Below, piece by piece: positions 16,980 to 26,060 of a DNA stretch of 64,000 bases. How positions within the stretch are numbered: position 1 is the first letter of the stretch; the number at the start of each line of letters is the position of its first letter. Both the position numbers and the translations under genes were made by a program. The notes under the pieces were generated by a model. The model did not search any database. It was given only the letters and a program-made list of their open reading frames with translations, and was not told the origin of the DNA. This stretch comes from Geotalea sp. SG265 (lineage in GTDB: Bacteria; Desulfobacterota; Desulfuromonadia; Geobacterales; Geobacteraceae): positions 44,454-108,453 of the forward strand of contig NZ_JAKZFT010000014.1 in assembly GCF_022808985.1 (NCBI RefSeq), written 5' to 3'.

Positions 16980-19900
16980 CTACCACGTATGGGTCTGGGT
17001 GCTAGGGTCACCCGTGTAGGTGGATGGCGTCGCCGCGCAGTTACTGGTGGTCCACTGGCCGCTGGTGGCGAAGGACTTGATGACCAGATAGCAGTCGGCA
17101 TTGCTGGTACAGGCGCCGCCGGTGCCGAAGCCCTGCCCGGAATAGGTGCCACGGTAAGGGGGCTTCACCTGTCCGCCGTCGATGAGGAGCATACCCCGCG
17201 GCGTGCCGGAAAGTGCGGTTGCCCGTGTTGCCCAACGGCCGGCGCTGTAATCCCAGCCATGGGGACGGGCCACATGGCAGACCTTGCATGGGACCCCCCA
17301 GCCGTTGTGATCCGCATGGAGCGTATGGGTGCCCTGCTGACCGAAGCCGCTGCTGGTGGTGTTGGTGCCGCCGCTCACGTAAGCTTGCACATCGTGACAG
17401 TCGAAACAGATGGTCGCGGCAATGTTGGTAGTGTCGGAGGTGCCGTTGATCCTGGCGCCGGTCCATGGTTTTTTCAGCACAAAGGCATTGGCCGAGGCAT
17501 GGGGTCCACGGGGGTCGTTGACCGTCTGCTTGCTGTTGCCGTGGCAGTCAGAGCAGTACATAAGCTTGCCGTCAGCCCAGGGTGATTTGAGGGCCATGGT
17601 GGTGTTGCGGCTGGCGTTGATCCCTGCTACCGGGTGGAAGCCCGCGTTGTTGGCGGTGCTGAACTCCTTGTCCACCTTGGTCCAACTACGTACCGATGCT
17701 GTGGAATACGGGCTCCAGGCAGAAAGCCTGGTGTTGTAGGAGCTGTGGCATTTGAAGCAGATCTGGTATTCTGCAGTTGCCGGTGTCGGTGTCGTGGCGA
17801 AGCCGGTGGCCGAGGTCCATTTGTTGAAGGTGAGCGCCGTACCGACGCCCGGGGTGCCGTAGAGCATGCTTCCCGCCGCAACGGCATTGCCGGTGGTGCC
17901 GGCCACATGCACGGTGTTGCCCGCCGCATGGGGGTCGTGACACTCGGCGCAGGTAACCTGCTTTTTACTTGAGATGTAGCTCCTGGTCTCGTCGGTGGGA
18001 CTCGGCTTGTGGGTGGTATAGGAAGCGAACTGCACCTTATGCTTGCTGGTCAGGGTCGAATCGTTGAATGCAGCATAGAGGTTCTTCGAGCGGGCAGTCA
18101 TGTTCTTGAAGGCGAAGATATCCTTATTCCCTTTAGTGGTAATATAGGTGCTGGTCGGGGACCCGGTACCGGTAGCGTTACTGTGACAGCGGAAGCAGAA
18201 ATTGGCGTCGTTGTTCTGGCCATCCACTGAATTGCCGCCGAGGGTATTGTAGCTGCGACGCACGCTCCGGTCATGGAGACCGGTGGTCATCTGGGAGAAG
18301 ACCGCCACTTCGCCGTTACGGCCGTTGTGGCACTTGGTGCAGTTCGCTGAGAAGCTGCCGCCGTCGTTCTTCATGTTCGAGGCAATGGCGTAGTTGTGGG
18401 TCTTGGTCATGGAGCTGTAATCGGCATAGACAATGGCCGGTGTCTTGGTGGAGGTTGTTTCGTTCTTCCGGTTCACCGTGCTCTTGGTCCGTTCCGTATT
18501 GTGGCAGCTGATGCAGATACCGCCGGTGCCGTTTTTAGAAACGTAGTCGGAAGAGGCATAGCCGCTGGTCGCGGTCGGGGTAGTGGCGATGGACAGACGC
18601 AGATTGCCGGACCGGTTGGAAACATTGCTGTTTAACGCCGGGCTGAAGATGTCATGATTGACATGGCACATGACGCAGCGCCGTGAGGCGGCATTGGTGC
18701 CCGAGGTGGCGCTACCATCGGGAATGGCTGTTGGATAGCCGGAGCCCGTCGAGTAGTTGTTCATGGCATGGTGGTAGCCGGCAGTATTCTGCAGATCCAC
18801 CTTATGGCAGTCAGTGCAGTTATGCCGCTCATTCCAGCTGGGGTTGGTCCCCAGGCCGGTGGGATGACAGGAAACAGCACTGCAGGTGGCTGCGCCGGGC
18901 TTGGCGCCGGCGGTGTAGGTCACGGTCACGTTGGCCAGGGTGCCGCCGGAGACAAATGTTGCATCGTCACCTTTTTTGTACTGGGAACCGGAACCGGACC
19001 CGGTGACGGAATAGGCGTTTTTCCTCAGGCTGTGGGGGCCGTTGGTGGCGGAATCCGCAGGCAGTGTGCTGTTGATGGAGGTATCGGTCTGGGTGATATC
19101 CCAGTGGCACTGACGGCAGAGGGGACCGGCGTTGGTTGCCCGCACATCCGCATGGTGCTGGTGCGAGTTTGGCTTGTTGACGCTGGCGATCGGATAAGAG
19201 GTATAGAGCGGGAATGCCTTACGCCAGTCGGTACCGGTATAGTAGGACTTGCTGTTACCGTGGCAGGCCGAACAGGTGCCGGCAGTGCCCCAGGTAAGGG
19301 TGCTGCCGGTGCCGACGGTTCCCTGCCAGAGGGCGCGGCCGTTACTGTGGCAGATGATGCTGGTGCATGAACCATAAGTGGCGCCGCCATCTGGAGTTTT
19401 GGTCCGAGGTGTGGCCACGCCGCCGTACTGGGCGCCGCTCACTGCTGAGGTGCTGATCTCGAAAGCAACATTGATGGCTCCGCTGACATGGTTGGCGGTG
19501 TTTTTGATGGTCGTGGCATTGCTTGCCGTCTGGGCATGGCACTTGTCGCAGGCGAAGGTTGCCACATGCTTCACGTGGGAGCCGGAGGTAAGGGTAGTGC
19601 TGCTGTTGCCGTGGCAATCGCTGCAGGTAAGGGAATTGCCCCACTGGGGAACGGTGCGCGGTGCACCGGGGGTGGCCAGGTTCTGGCCGCTGCTGTGGCA
19701 GTAGAGATTGTTGCAGGTGCCGTAAACGGCACTGGGGGCAAGATTGCCGGTTGCACCGCTGGATGCAGCCGCTTTGCCGTTTGCCGTATACGTGGCGCTG
19801 CTGCCGATAAGGCCGTTGGTGGCGGTGCTGAGGCGCCATTGGACACTCCCCTGCACGTGGCTCTTGGTATTGGTCACGTTGGGATGACACTTGGTGCAGG

Positions 19901-20939
19901 AATACCCATAGGTGCCCACGTGCTTGGGATGGTTCGCCTTGGTGGGTGGAGCTGCCTGTGTTGCGCCGTGGCAGGTGCCGCAGGCCCCTTGACTGGAGCC
20001 GCCGACCCAGGAAGGGTTGCCGATCGAGCCGCCATTACCGGTCCAGTTCCCATGGCAATAGACATTGCAGCTGTTCTGGTAGCTGGTGGAGCTGACCCCC
20101 ACCGCCGTACCGGGTGCAGCGGCAAACCCGGTATAGGGAGCGGTCAAGGTGTGCCCCGTATAGGAACCATAGGCCACGTTGCCCACGAAGCCGGGCACGT
20201 TTGCCGAATTGGCGGCAAACCCCATATAGACCATGTTGTTCAGTGTGGGCATGACGGTATTGCTGTGACAGGTGGCGCACCTCATTGCCATGTCAATGGC
20301 GTGCTGCTGGTGGGCACCGGGACTGGCCGGATTGGTGGCGCCGGTGGCCGGCGTGGCGAGACCATTGAGAGCGCCGCCGCCAATGCTGGCAGTTATCGGT
20401 GGATTGCCGTGGCAGCCGTCGCAGCCGGCAGCCTTGAAACCATTGCTGTGCATATGGCAGCTACTTGCACAGTCCTGATTGTTGAAATGGGGATTCGTGC
20501 TCCGGTCGGCAATCTTGGCTGAACTATACTGGTGGTGAAGGGTCTGATGGTGGCAAACCTCGCAGACGTTCTGGGAACCATTCTGGGAATAGGTTCGCAG
20601 GTCATTGCCGAAGACACCGGTCGTGCCGTTATTGCTCGACGCTGTCGTCGTGCGGGCAAAAACCACGTTCCGTGCACCGATGGGGGTATTGATGGCCTGG
20701 CTGACCCTCTTGATATTGGCAGTGGAGGTGCTGTGACAGGTTGTACAGTCGTATGTGGTACCCCAGTTACCGTACTTGGTGCCGAGGTTGGCGCTGCTGT
20801 GCAACAAAGGGCTTACCGCCTGCGCCGGTTTCGCCCACCCGAAAACGATCAGGGTTAAAGCGTAAAGCAAAGCAAAATAAACCGAAAACTTCAGGCAATG
20901 CTTTTGCTTGCCGGCACATGTGGGATTCTGTACATTCAT
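16980..20939 (-). CDS. Giant multiheme cytochrome of the CxxxxCH...CXXCH type
   Basis: 1319 aa from the ATG at 20939, chosen for its GGAGG ribosome site and because a signal peptide (FSVYFALLYALTLIVFGWAKPAQA) follows. Twenty canonical CXXCH sites can be counted, from CTTCH near the N-terminus to CKVCH near the end. There are also two CX3CH (CASSCH, CNVYCH) and three CX4CH sites (CNNLYCH, CTSIICH, CSAVSCH). The CX4CH sites each precede a CXXCH by roughly 30-35 residues (e.g. CNNLYCH...CSDCHGNS), the signature of the Geobacter C4xC/C2xCH repeat family. Long Ser/Thr/Gly-rich linkers suggest an extended secreted protein. resB and ccsA follow in the same operon. Confidence 0.93.
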   Translation of the reverse strand: MNVQNPTCAGKQKHCLKFSVYFALLYALTLIVFGWAKPAQAVSPLLHSSANLGTKYGNWGTTYDCTTCHSTSTANIKRVSQAINTPIGARNVVFARTTTASSNNGTTGVFGNDLRTYSQNGSQNVCEVCHHQTLHHQYSSAKIADRSTNPHFNNQDCASSCHMHSNGFKAAGCDGCHGNPPITASIGGGALNGLATPATGATNPASPGAHQQHAIDMAMRCATCHSNTVMPTLNNMVYMGFAANSANVPGFVGNVAYGSYTGHTLTAPYTGFAAAPGTAVGVSSTSYQNSCNVYCHGNWTGNGGSIGNPSWVGGSSQGACGTCHGATQAAPPTKANHPKHVGTYGYSCTKCHPNVTNTKSHVQGSVQWRLSTATNGLIGSSATYTANGKAAASSGATGNLAPSAVYGTCNNLYCHSSGQNLATPGAPRTVPQWGNSLTCSDCHGNSSTTLTSGSHVKHVATFACDKCHAQTASNATTIKNTANHVSGAINVAFEISTSAVSGAQYGGVATPRTKTPDGGATYGSCTSIICHSNGRALWQGTVGTGSTLTWGTAGTCSACHGNSKSYYTGTDWRKAFPLYTSYPIASVNKPNSHQHHADVRATNAGPLCRQCHWDITQTDTSINSTLPADSATNGPHSLRKNAYSVTGSGSGSQYKKGDDATFVSGGTLANVTVTYTAGAKPGAATCSAVSCHPTGLGTNPSWNERHNCTDCHKVDLQNTAGYHHAMNNYSTGSGYPTAIPDGSATSGTNAASRRCVMCHVNHDIFSPALNSNVSNRSGNLRLSIATTPTATSGYASSDYVSKNGTGGICISCHNTERTKSTVNRKNETTSTKTPAIVYADYSSMTKTHNYAIASNMKNDGGSFSANCTKCHNGRNGEVAVFSQMTTGLHDRSVRRSYNTLGGNSVDGQNNDANFCFRCHSNATGTGSPTSTYITTKGNKDIFAFKNMTARSKNLYAAFNDSTLTSKHKVQFASYTTHKPSPTDETRSYISSKKQVTCAECHDPHAAGNTVHVAGTTGNAVAAGSMLYGTPGVGTALTFNKWTSATGFATTPTPATAEYQICFKCHSSYNTRLSAWSPYSTASVRSWTKVDKEFSTANNAGFHPVAGINASRNTTMALKSPWADGKLMYCSDCHGNSKQTVNDPRGPHASANAFVLKKPWTGARINGTSDTTNIAATICFDCHDVQAYVSGGTNTTSSGFGQQGTHTLHADHNGWGVPCKVCHVARPHGWDYSAGRWATRATALSGTPRGMLLIDGGQVKPPYRGTYSGQGFGTGGACTSNADCYLVIKSFATSGQWTTSNCAATPSTYTGDPSTQTHTW

Positions 20940-21176
20940 CCGCTGCCTCCAATGCATATTAATATATAGATCAAAGAGATCCAGGCCCGGCGCTGCTGTA
21001 TTCGGACGGGCCGCTGTGCGCACTTTTCACGAGACTACGGGCTAATATATCCAAGTGACACCGATTAGTATGTAGGGGAGGTCTTATTTACTTGTAGGAC
21101 TGGGATTAAATATTTGTAGGCGAAATCTTACAAACTTGCGGAAGGAACCCGTAGCGAAGGCAGGAAATTTGGAAGA

Positions 21177-21809
21177 CTATTTGACTATGTCGTGTTTTAA
21201 GGCATAGGCGGTGATTTCGGCATCGTTTTTTAATCTCATTTTCTCTGTAATGCGCGAGCGGTAAGTGCTGACCGTCTTGACACTGATGGAAAGCTCATGG
21301 GCCATGTCGGCCGAGGATTTTCCCGAGGCGATCATGGTGAGCACCTGGAATTCCCTGTCGGACAAAAGTTCGTGTGGCAGGGCGTCCCTTGACTCCCCGA
21401 ATTCGGCAATAAGTTTTTCGGACAGCGCCGAACTGACGTATTTACCGCCGCCTGATACCCGCCGGACTGCCTTCACCAGTTCATCCAGGGCACTATCCTT
21501 GGTCAGATAGCCAGACGCTCCGGCCTTGAGAGCCCGAATGGCGTATTGTTCCTCCGGGTACATGCTCAGCATCAATACCCTCACCTCCGGATACTCGTGC
21601 CTGAGTTGCTTGAGGATATCCAGACCGTTGCGGTCGGGCATGGATATGTCCAACAGAACCAGATCCACTTCGTTGTCGTGCAGAAGAGTAAGAAGTTCCA
21701 GCCAGTTGCCCGCTTCGCCGACAACCAGTATATCGCTGGTCTCTATCAGGATCTCCCGCACCCCCTTGCGCACTATGGCGTGGTCATCACATATGGCAAC
21801 CTTGAACAT
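21177..21809 (-). CDS. NarL/FixJ-family response regulator
   Basis: 210 aa from the ATG at 21809 (MFKVAICDDHAIVRKG); the upstream in-frame extension lies inside the kinase gene and is not used. The receiver domain has the acidic pair in ICDDH, phospho-acceptor Asp in LVLLDISMPDRNG and Lys in YLTKDSA. The C-terminal LuxR-type HTH begins LSDREFQVLTMIASGKSSADMAHEL. It starts two bases after the kinase stop, so the two are coupled. It is transcribed toward the giant cytochrome, 238 bp away, making that operon a possible target. Confidence 0.93.
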   Translation of the reverse strand: MFKVAICDDHAIVRKGVREILIETSDILVVGEAGNWLELLTLLHDNEVDLVLLDISMPDRNGLDILKQLRHEYPEVRVLMLSMYPEEQYAIRALKAGASGYLTKDSALDELVKAVRRVSGGGKYVSSALSEKLIAEFGESRDALPHELLSDREFQVLTMIASGKSSADMAHELSISVKTVSTYRSRITEKMRLKNDAEITAYALKHDIVK

Positions 21810-21811
21810 GC

Positions 21812-24490
21812 TCACAACTCCTTGTCTTCCAGGGGAATAGCCACCGAGATACTGGTGCCGCGCCCCGGCTCGCCGGACACCATCATGGTGCCCCCCCATT
21901 CCCGGGCGCGTTCCTGCATGCCCAGCATGCCGAAAGAGGATTCCCCTTTCATCTGCCCGGCAGAAATTCCTTTGCCGTTATCCATCACCTGCAGCAGGAG
22001 CATGCCGCCTTCTTCCCGAAAGGCAATGGTCACCCGACTTGCCTGTGCATGGCGGATGATGTTGGTCAGAGCCTCCTGCAGGATCCGGTAAAGGGCCGTG
22101 GCACGCCGACGTTCCACTACCATGTCGTTCCGTTCCAGCTGCAGTTCGCAGGGGATACCCGTCCTCTTGGTGAATTCACTTACCTGCCACTCCAGAGCCG
22201 CCACCAGGCCTAGATCGTCTAAAAGCCTGGGACGCAACTCAGTGGCAATCCGCCGTACCGATTTTATGGTGCCGTCCAATAACCGCGCCATTTCAGCGAT
22301 CCTTGAGGCGACATGCACTTGAGTGCCGTCCAGTCTTTTGCTTATCCATCCCAGATCGAAACGCAGAGCAGTCAACTGCTGCCCAAGTTCGTCATGGATC
22401 TCCCTGGCAATGCAGGCCCGTTCGTTTTCCCGCGCATCCTCTATATACATGGAGAGATGGCGCAGTTGTTCATTGGCGAGCCGCAGTTCTTCAGCTTTTT
22501 TCAGATCGGTGATGTTACGGATGATGATCACCACCTGGTCTCGGGCCAATGGAACTATCCGTGTCTCAAAATGATTATCGCCAGTATCTCCCGGCAGGCA
22601 ATATTCGAATGTTACCATGGCGCCGGAGTCAAGGGCTTGCTCTACCTTGCCGCCATAACGTGCGGCCACATCTCTGGAAAAGGTCTCGGTCAGGCGTTTG
22701 CCCGCTATTCCACCAGCCGGAGGGATCATGTCATGCATCCTGCCACGGCAATCGAGCACTGTCGTTTCCCGGTCCACGACCAGGCAAAGGTCCGGAAAGG
22801 CCTGAAAGATGGCCATTAGCTCAGAGACCGCCTGCCCCAGCTTCTCTTCAGCCTTCCGCCGTTCCTGATTCTCCCGGCAAAGTTCCCGATTCCCTGCAGA
22901 AAGCTCGCCAAACTTCTCCGACAAGGAGGCAGCCACATTGCGGAAATTGGTTATGAGGGAGTCAATCTCGGCAATATGGCTGACAGGCCAATCAATCTTT
23001 TTCTGGGATGATACCGTGTCCGGCAGGCCCGTAGTGGCATTTCGCAGCCGTTCCAGCGACAATGCCAGGCGCTTGCCTATGAGGTGCGAGCCCACCAGCG
23101 TCAGCATGGTTACGACGATCATGAAGAACAGGTCTTTTATGAACAACTGGTTCAAGGCATGCAACCGCTGTCCCTGCGGCACTTCCAGGATGAGCCGCCA
23201 CGAGATGTCGGGACTGAGCTGAATTTCCCGGACATAATACGAGTGCCGCCACCGCTCAGGCTGACCGGAAGCTTCCATGCTGTCTGGGCTCCACCGGTAG
23301 GTTGCATCATTCAGCTGAGCGATTCTCCCGCCGTGCCGGTCGAATTTCTCCAGCAATGGCCAGGAAGCATCACTGGCTGCAATGATCCTCCGCTGACTGT
23401 CCAGCAGGATCGCCCTGCAGGACCAGTCGCGCGCTAACTGGGACAACAGCCCGCTCACCCCCTGCAGGTCCACAACGCCGGTCACGAAGCCTTGAAATTT
23501 GCCTGCAGTTAAAACCGGCACATTGACAACAACCTGGGGATGCTGATCCAAGCCCCGTGTCACAGGGGACAGGACCGGCTTCGCTGCGGCATGCAGGGCC
23601 TTCAGTTTTGCCGTGTCTGCAAACCTGAGGCCCACATTAGCCCGCCCGGTCACCATATCAACCGGTGGATCGAAAGCAATACTGATTCCCCGGCGATCGA
23701 TAAACCCAATCTGCACGATGTTCCGGTCCAGCTCGTTGATCTGGTGAATATTGATGCGCTTTCCCGCTACGTTTGCGAAACTGCTCTGCAACTGGGCCAG
23801 GGAATTGAAATCCGCAAGCCGTTCATTCAACCACGCCTGCACCGTCCCTTGACTGTGGGCAACAACACGGTCAAGCTCCCGTATAGCCTGCACAGCCATT
23901 TCATCCTCGAATTCCTCGCGAATGCTTAAAATGGTCAACGTCAGGAGCGGAAATAGCACGCATGCGGCAAGAATGGTGGAAATCAGTTGTTGAAAAGAGG
24001 TATGCCGCCGGTGGGTAATGTGTGACAGACCGGGGGAAAGGAGAAAGAGGTTTACCAGCAGTTGGGCTACAAGGGCGTTGGAAATGCCGTTGATCCCCTG
24101 TTTAAGCATGATCAGCCAGGGAAGGTCGTCACCTGCCGGCAAGCGCAAGGTAAAGTAAAGCCATGCCAGGGGCATTCCCAGCAGAATCCAGTAAGTGGCG
24201 GAAAGATAGACGAATCCCCTCTCTCGCTTCTGCAACAGATACCCAACAAAGGCAGCCTCACATACGGCATTTATGCCGGAAGAAAGATGACCGAAGGCAA
24301 ACCAGGCAGAGGCGCTGGATAAGACGGCAGTGATAATTCCCCAGCGGAAACCGAACAATTGGATGACCAGCATCGTAAAGATGCTGCCGAACAACAGATC
24401 CAGCTTAAAGTAGAGCGGTAGCCTGAGACAATTGGCTGTAACGGCCCCACATACGAGAGCAACAAGTAAAAGCTTAGCCCCCCGTGACAT
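21812..24490 (-). CDS. HisKA_3-type sensor histidine kinase with membrane sensor, extracytoplasmic domain and PAS
   Basis: 892 aa from the ATG at 24490, chosen for the gaggag site six bases upstream. Five to six N-terminal membrane segments (about residues 5-170) are followed by another TM and a large extracytoplasmic Cache-like region (about 185-440). Then come a TM (LFFMIVVTMLTLVGSHLI), a HAMP-like linker, a PAS domain (LMAIFQAFPDLCLVVDRE) and HisKA_3 with phospho-acceptor His in ACIAREIHDELGQQL. The HATPase_c domain (LYRILQEALTNIIRHAQA, DNGKGI) ends the protein. It pairs with the NarL-type regulator directly downstream. The stimulus is not evident. Confidence 0.9.
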   Translation of the reverse strand: MSRGAKLLLVALVCGAVTANCLRLPLYFKLDLLFGSIFTMLVIQLFGFRWGIITAVLSSASAWFAFGHLSSGINAVCEAAFVGYLLQKRERGFVYLSATYWILLGMPLAWLYFTLRLPAGDDLPWLIMLKQGINGISNALVAQLLVNLFLLSPGLSHITHRRHTSFQQLISTILAACVLFPLLTLTILSIREEFEDEMAVQAIRELDRVVAHSQGTVQAWLNERLADFNSLAQLQSSFANVAGKRINIHQINELDRNIVQIGFIDRRGISIAFDPPVDMVTGRANVGLRFADTAKLKALHAAAKPVLSPVTRGLDQHPQVVVNVPVLTAGKFQGFVTGVVDLQGVSGLLSQLARDWSCRAILLDSQRRIIAASDASWPLLEKFDRHGGRIAQLNDATYRWSPDSMEASGQPERWRHSYYVREIQLSPDISWRLILEVPQGQRLHALNQLFIKDLFFMIVVTMLTLVGSHLIGKRLALSLERLRNATTGLPDTVSSQKKIDWPVSHIAEIDSLITNFRNVAASLSEKFGELSAGNRELCRENQERRKAEEKLGQAVSELMAIFQAFPDLCLVVDRETTVLDCRGRMHDMIPPAGGIAGKRLTETFSRDVAARYGGKVEQALDSGAMVTFEYCLPGDTGDNHFETRIVPLARDQVVIIIRNITDLKKAEELRLANEQLRHLSMYIEDARENERACIAREIHDELGQQLTALRFDLGWISKRLDGTQVHVASRIAEMARLLDGTIKSVRRIATELRPRLLDDLGLVAALEWQVSEFTKRTGIPCELQLERNDMVVERRRATALYRILQEALTNIIRHAQASRVTIAFREEGGMLLLQVMDNGKGISAGQMKGESSFGMLGMQERAREWGGTMMVSGEPGRGTSISVAIPLEDKEL

Positions 24491-24674
24491 CCGTGTCTCC
24501 TCACTGTTGAGCATCCCTTTCATATCGGTCACTATACAGTAAATCGTCATCTGCTTAGCAAACTGAAAAAATTATTTTTCCCAAAGATGATTGGAAAAAA
24601 CTTTGGCAAGATCCATAGACTTTTTTATAATGAAACCACATTGTTTTTCATGAGTGCTGGCCGGGAGGTGAAGC

Positions 24675-25907
24675 ATGATAGACATGAGCAAAAAGCTGCA
24701 GCGCATCATCGACCTCGGTCTGGAAATCTCCCGCATCAACGACATCGACCTGCTGTTGGAAAAGATCCTTCTCGAAGCCAGAAGATTCACCAGGGCAGAC
24801 GCCGGCTCCATCTACATCCGTGAAGACGACCGGCTGCACTTCAGCTACACCCAGAACGATACTCTGCAGAGGAACCTGCCGCCTAGCAGGAAGCTGATCT
24901 ATTCCACCTTTTCCATCCCCATCGATCACCATTCAATCGCCGGGCATGTGGCCGCCTCGGGTGAGGCCATTAATATCGCCGATGTTTACCGGCTCAACCG
25001 TGATGACCCATTTTCGTTCGACAGAAGCTATGATGACATAGCTGGTTATCGGACCAGGTCCATGCTCACCTTTCCGCTGAAAACGGTTCGCGGCGAAGTC
25101 ACCGGCGTGCTGCAGCTGATCAATGCCAAGGATGGTGCCGGCGAACCGGTGCCTTTTGCAGCAGAGGATGAACCACTCCTGGTGCATTTCGCCAACAACG
25201 CTGCCAATGCCGTCGAGCGGGCCAAGCTGACCAGGGGAATCATTATGCGCATGAACAAGATGGCCGAGTTGCGCGACCCCAAGGAAACAGGTCCCCATGT
25301 AAAAAGGGTCGGGGCCTATTCTTCTGCCATCTATGAAACCTGGGCCGCGAAAAGGAACATTCCCCCTGCCGAGATCGAACGGAACAAGGATATCCTCACC
25401 ATGGCGGCCATGCTCCACGATGTGGGCAAAGTGGCCATTTCCGACATCATCATGAAGAAGCCGGGGCGATTCACTCCGGAAGAATACGACATCATGAAGC
25501 AACACACGGTTTTGGGGGCACGGCTCTTTGCCGAGCTCTATTCCGATGTGGACGAGGCAGCATACGTGGTGGCGCTCAATCACCATGAAAGGTGGGACGG
25601 CCGCGGCTATCCCGGCCACGTGGACCGGGAGACCGGTCTGCCACTCCCGGGCCATGTGGATGAGAACGGTGCCCACCTGGGCAAGAAGGGGGAGGAAATC
25701 CCTCTGTTTGGCAGGATCGTGGCCATTGCCGACGTCTACGACGCCCTCTGCTCCCAGCGCTGCTACAAGGAGGCCTGGAGCGAGGAAGAGGTGCTGGACA
25801 ACCTGCGCAGCGAATCGGGAAAACAGTTCGACCCGGAGGTGGTCGAGGCCTTTTTTGAGACGCTGGATACCATACGGCATATCACCAGCATCTACCCCCA
25901 CGATTAG
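24675..25907 (+). CDS. GAF plus HD-GYP domain protein (probable c-di-GMP phosphodiesterase)
   Basis: 410 aa, with gggaggtg just before the start. A GAF domain (about residues 10-180; ADAGSIYIREDDRLHF, SMLTFPLKTVRGEVTGVLQLIN) is followed by an HD-GYP domain with MLHDVGK for the HD pair, NHHERWDGRGYPG for the GYP signature and RIVAIADVYDAL. All catalytic residues I can check are intact, so hydrolysis of cyclic di-GMP or a related dinucleotide is likely. It is transcribed divergently from the sensor kinase, with about 180 bp between the two start codons. Confidence 0.93.
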   Translation: MIDMSKKLQRIIDLGLEISRINDIDLLLEKILLEARRFTRADAGSIYIREDDRLHFSYTQNDTLQRNLPPSRKLIYSTFSIPIDHHSIAGHVAASGEAINIADVYRLNRDDPFSFDRSYDDIAGYRTRSMLTFPLKTVRGEVTGVLQLINAKDGAGEPVPFAAEDEPLLVHFANNAANAVERAKLTRGIIMRMNKMAELRDPKETGPHVKRVGAYSSAIYETWAAKRNIPPAEIERNKDILTMAAMLHDVGKVAISDIIMKKPGRFTPEEYDIMKQHTVLGARLFAELYSDVDEAAYVVALNHHERWDGRGYPGHVDRETGLPLPGHVDENGAHLGKKGEEIPLFGRIVAIADVYDALCSQRCYKEAWSEEEVLDNLRSESGKQFDPEVVEAFFETLDTIRHITSIYPHD

Positions 25908-25989
25908 CGCAGCAACCCAATAATGAGAAAAAATAAAGACAAGAACCCACCCTGAAGCCTGATCAGCTCAATAGATACATTTTTAGCCA

Positions 25990-26018
25990 TTGCCTTACCA
26001 ATCCCTTGGTGGTATTTA
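25990..26018 (+). promoter_or_regulatory. Possible sigma-70 promoter of the M16 protease pair
   Basis: TTGCCT and TATTTA are separated by 17 bases, about 40 bases upstream of the first protease gene. A reasonable match in the right place, with no experimental support. Confidence 0.35.
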
Positions 26019-26060
26019 TAGTGCCTGAAAAAAATCCATCACACTGAGAGGTCCACCACC

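Noticed and set aside
16911..20522. Long plus-strand open frames opposite the 1319-aa cytochrome
   Set aside because: They are antisense shadows of a GC-rich, Gly/Thr/Ser-rich gene. They have no ribosome sites or domains, and the minus-strand frame contains all the haem motifs.
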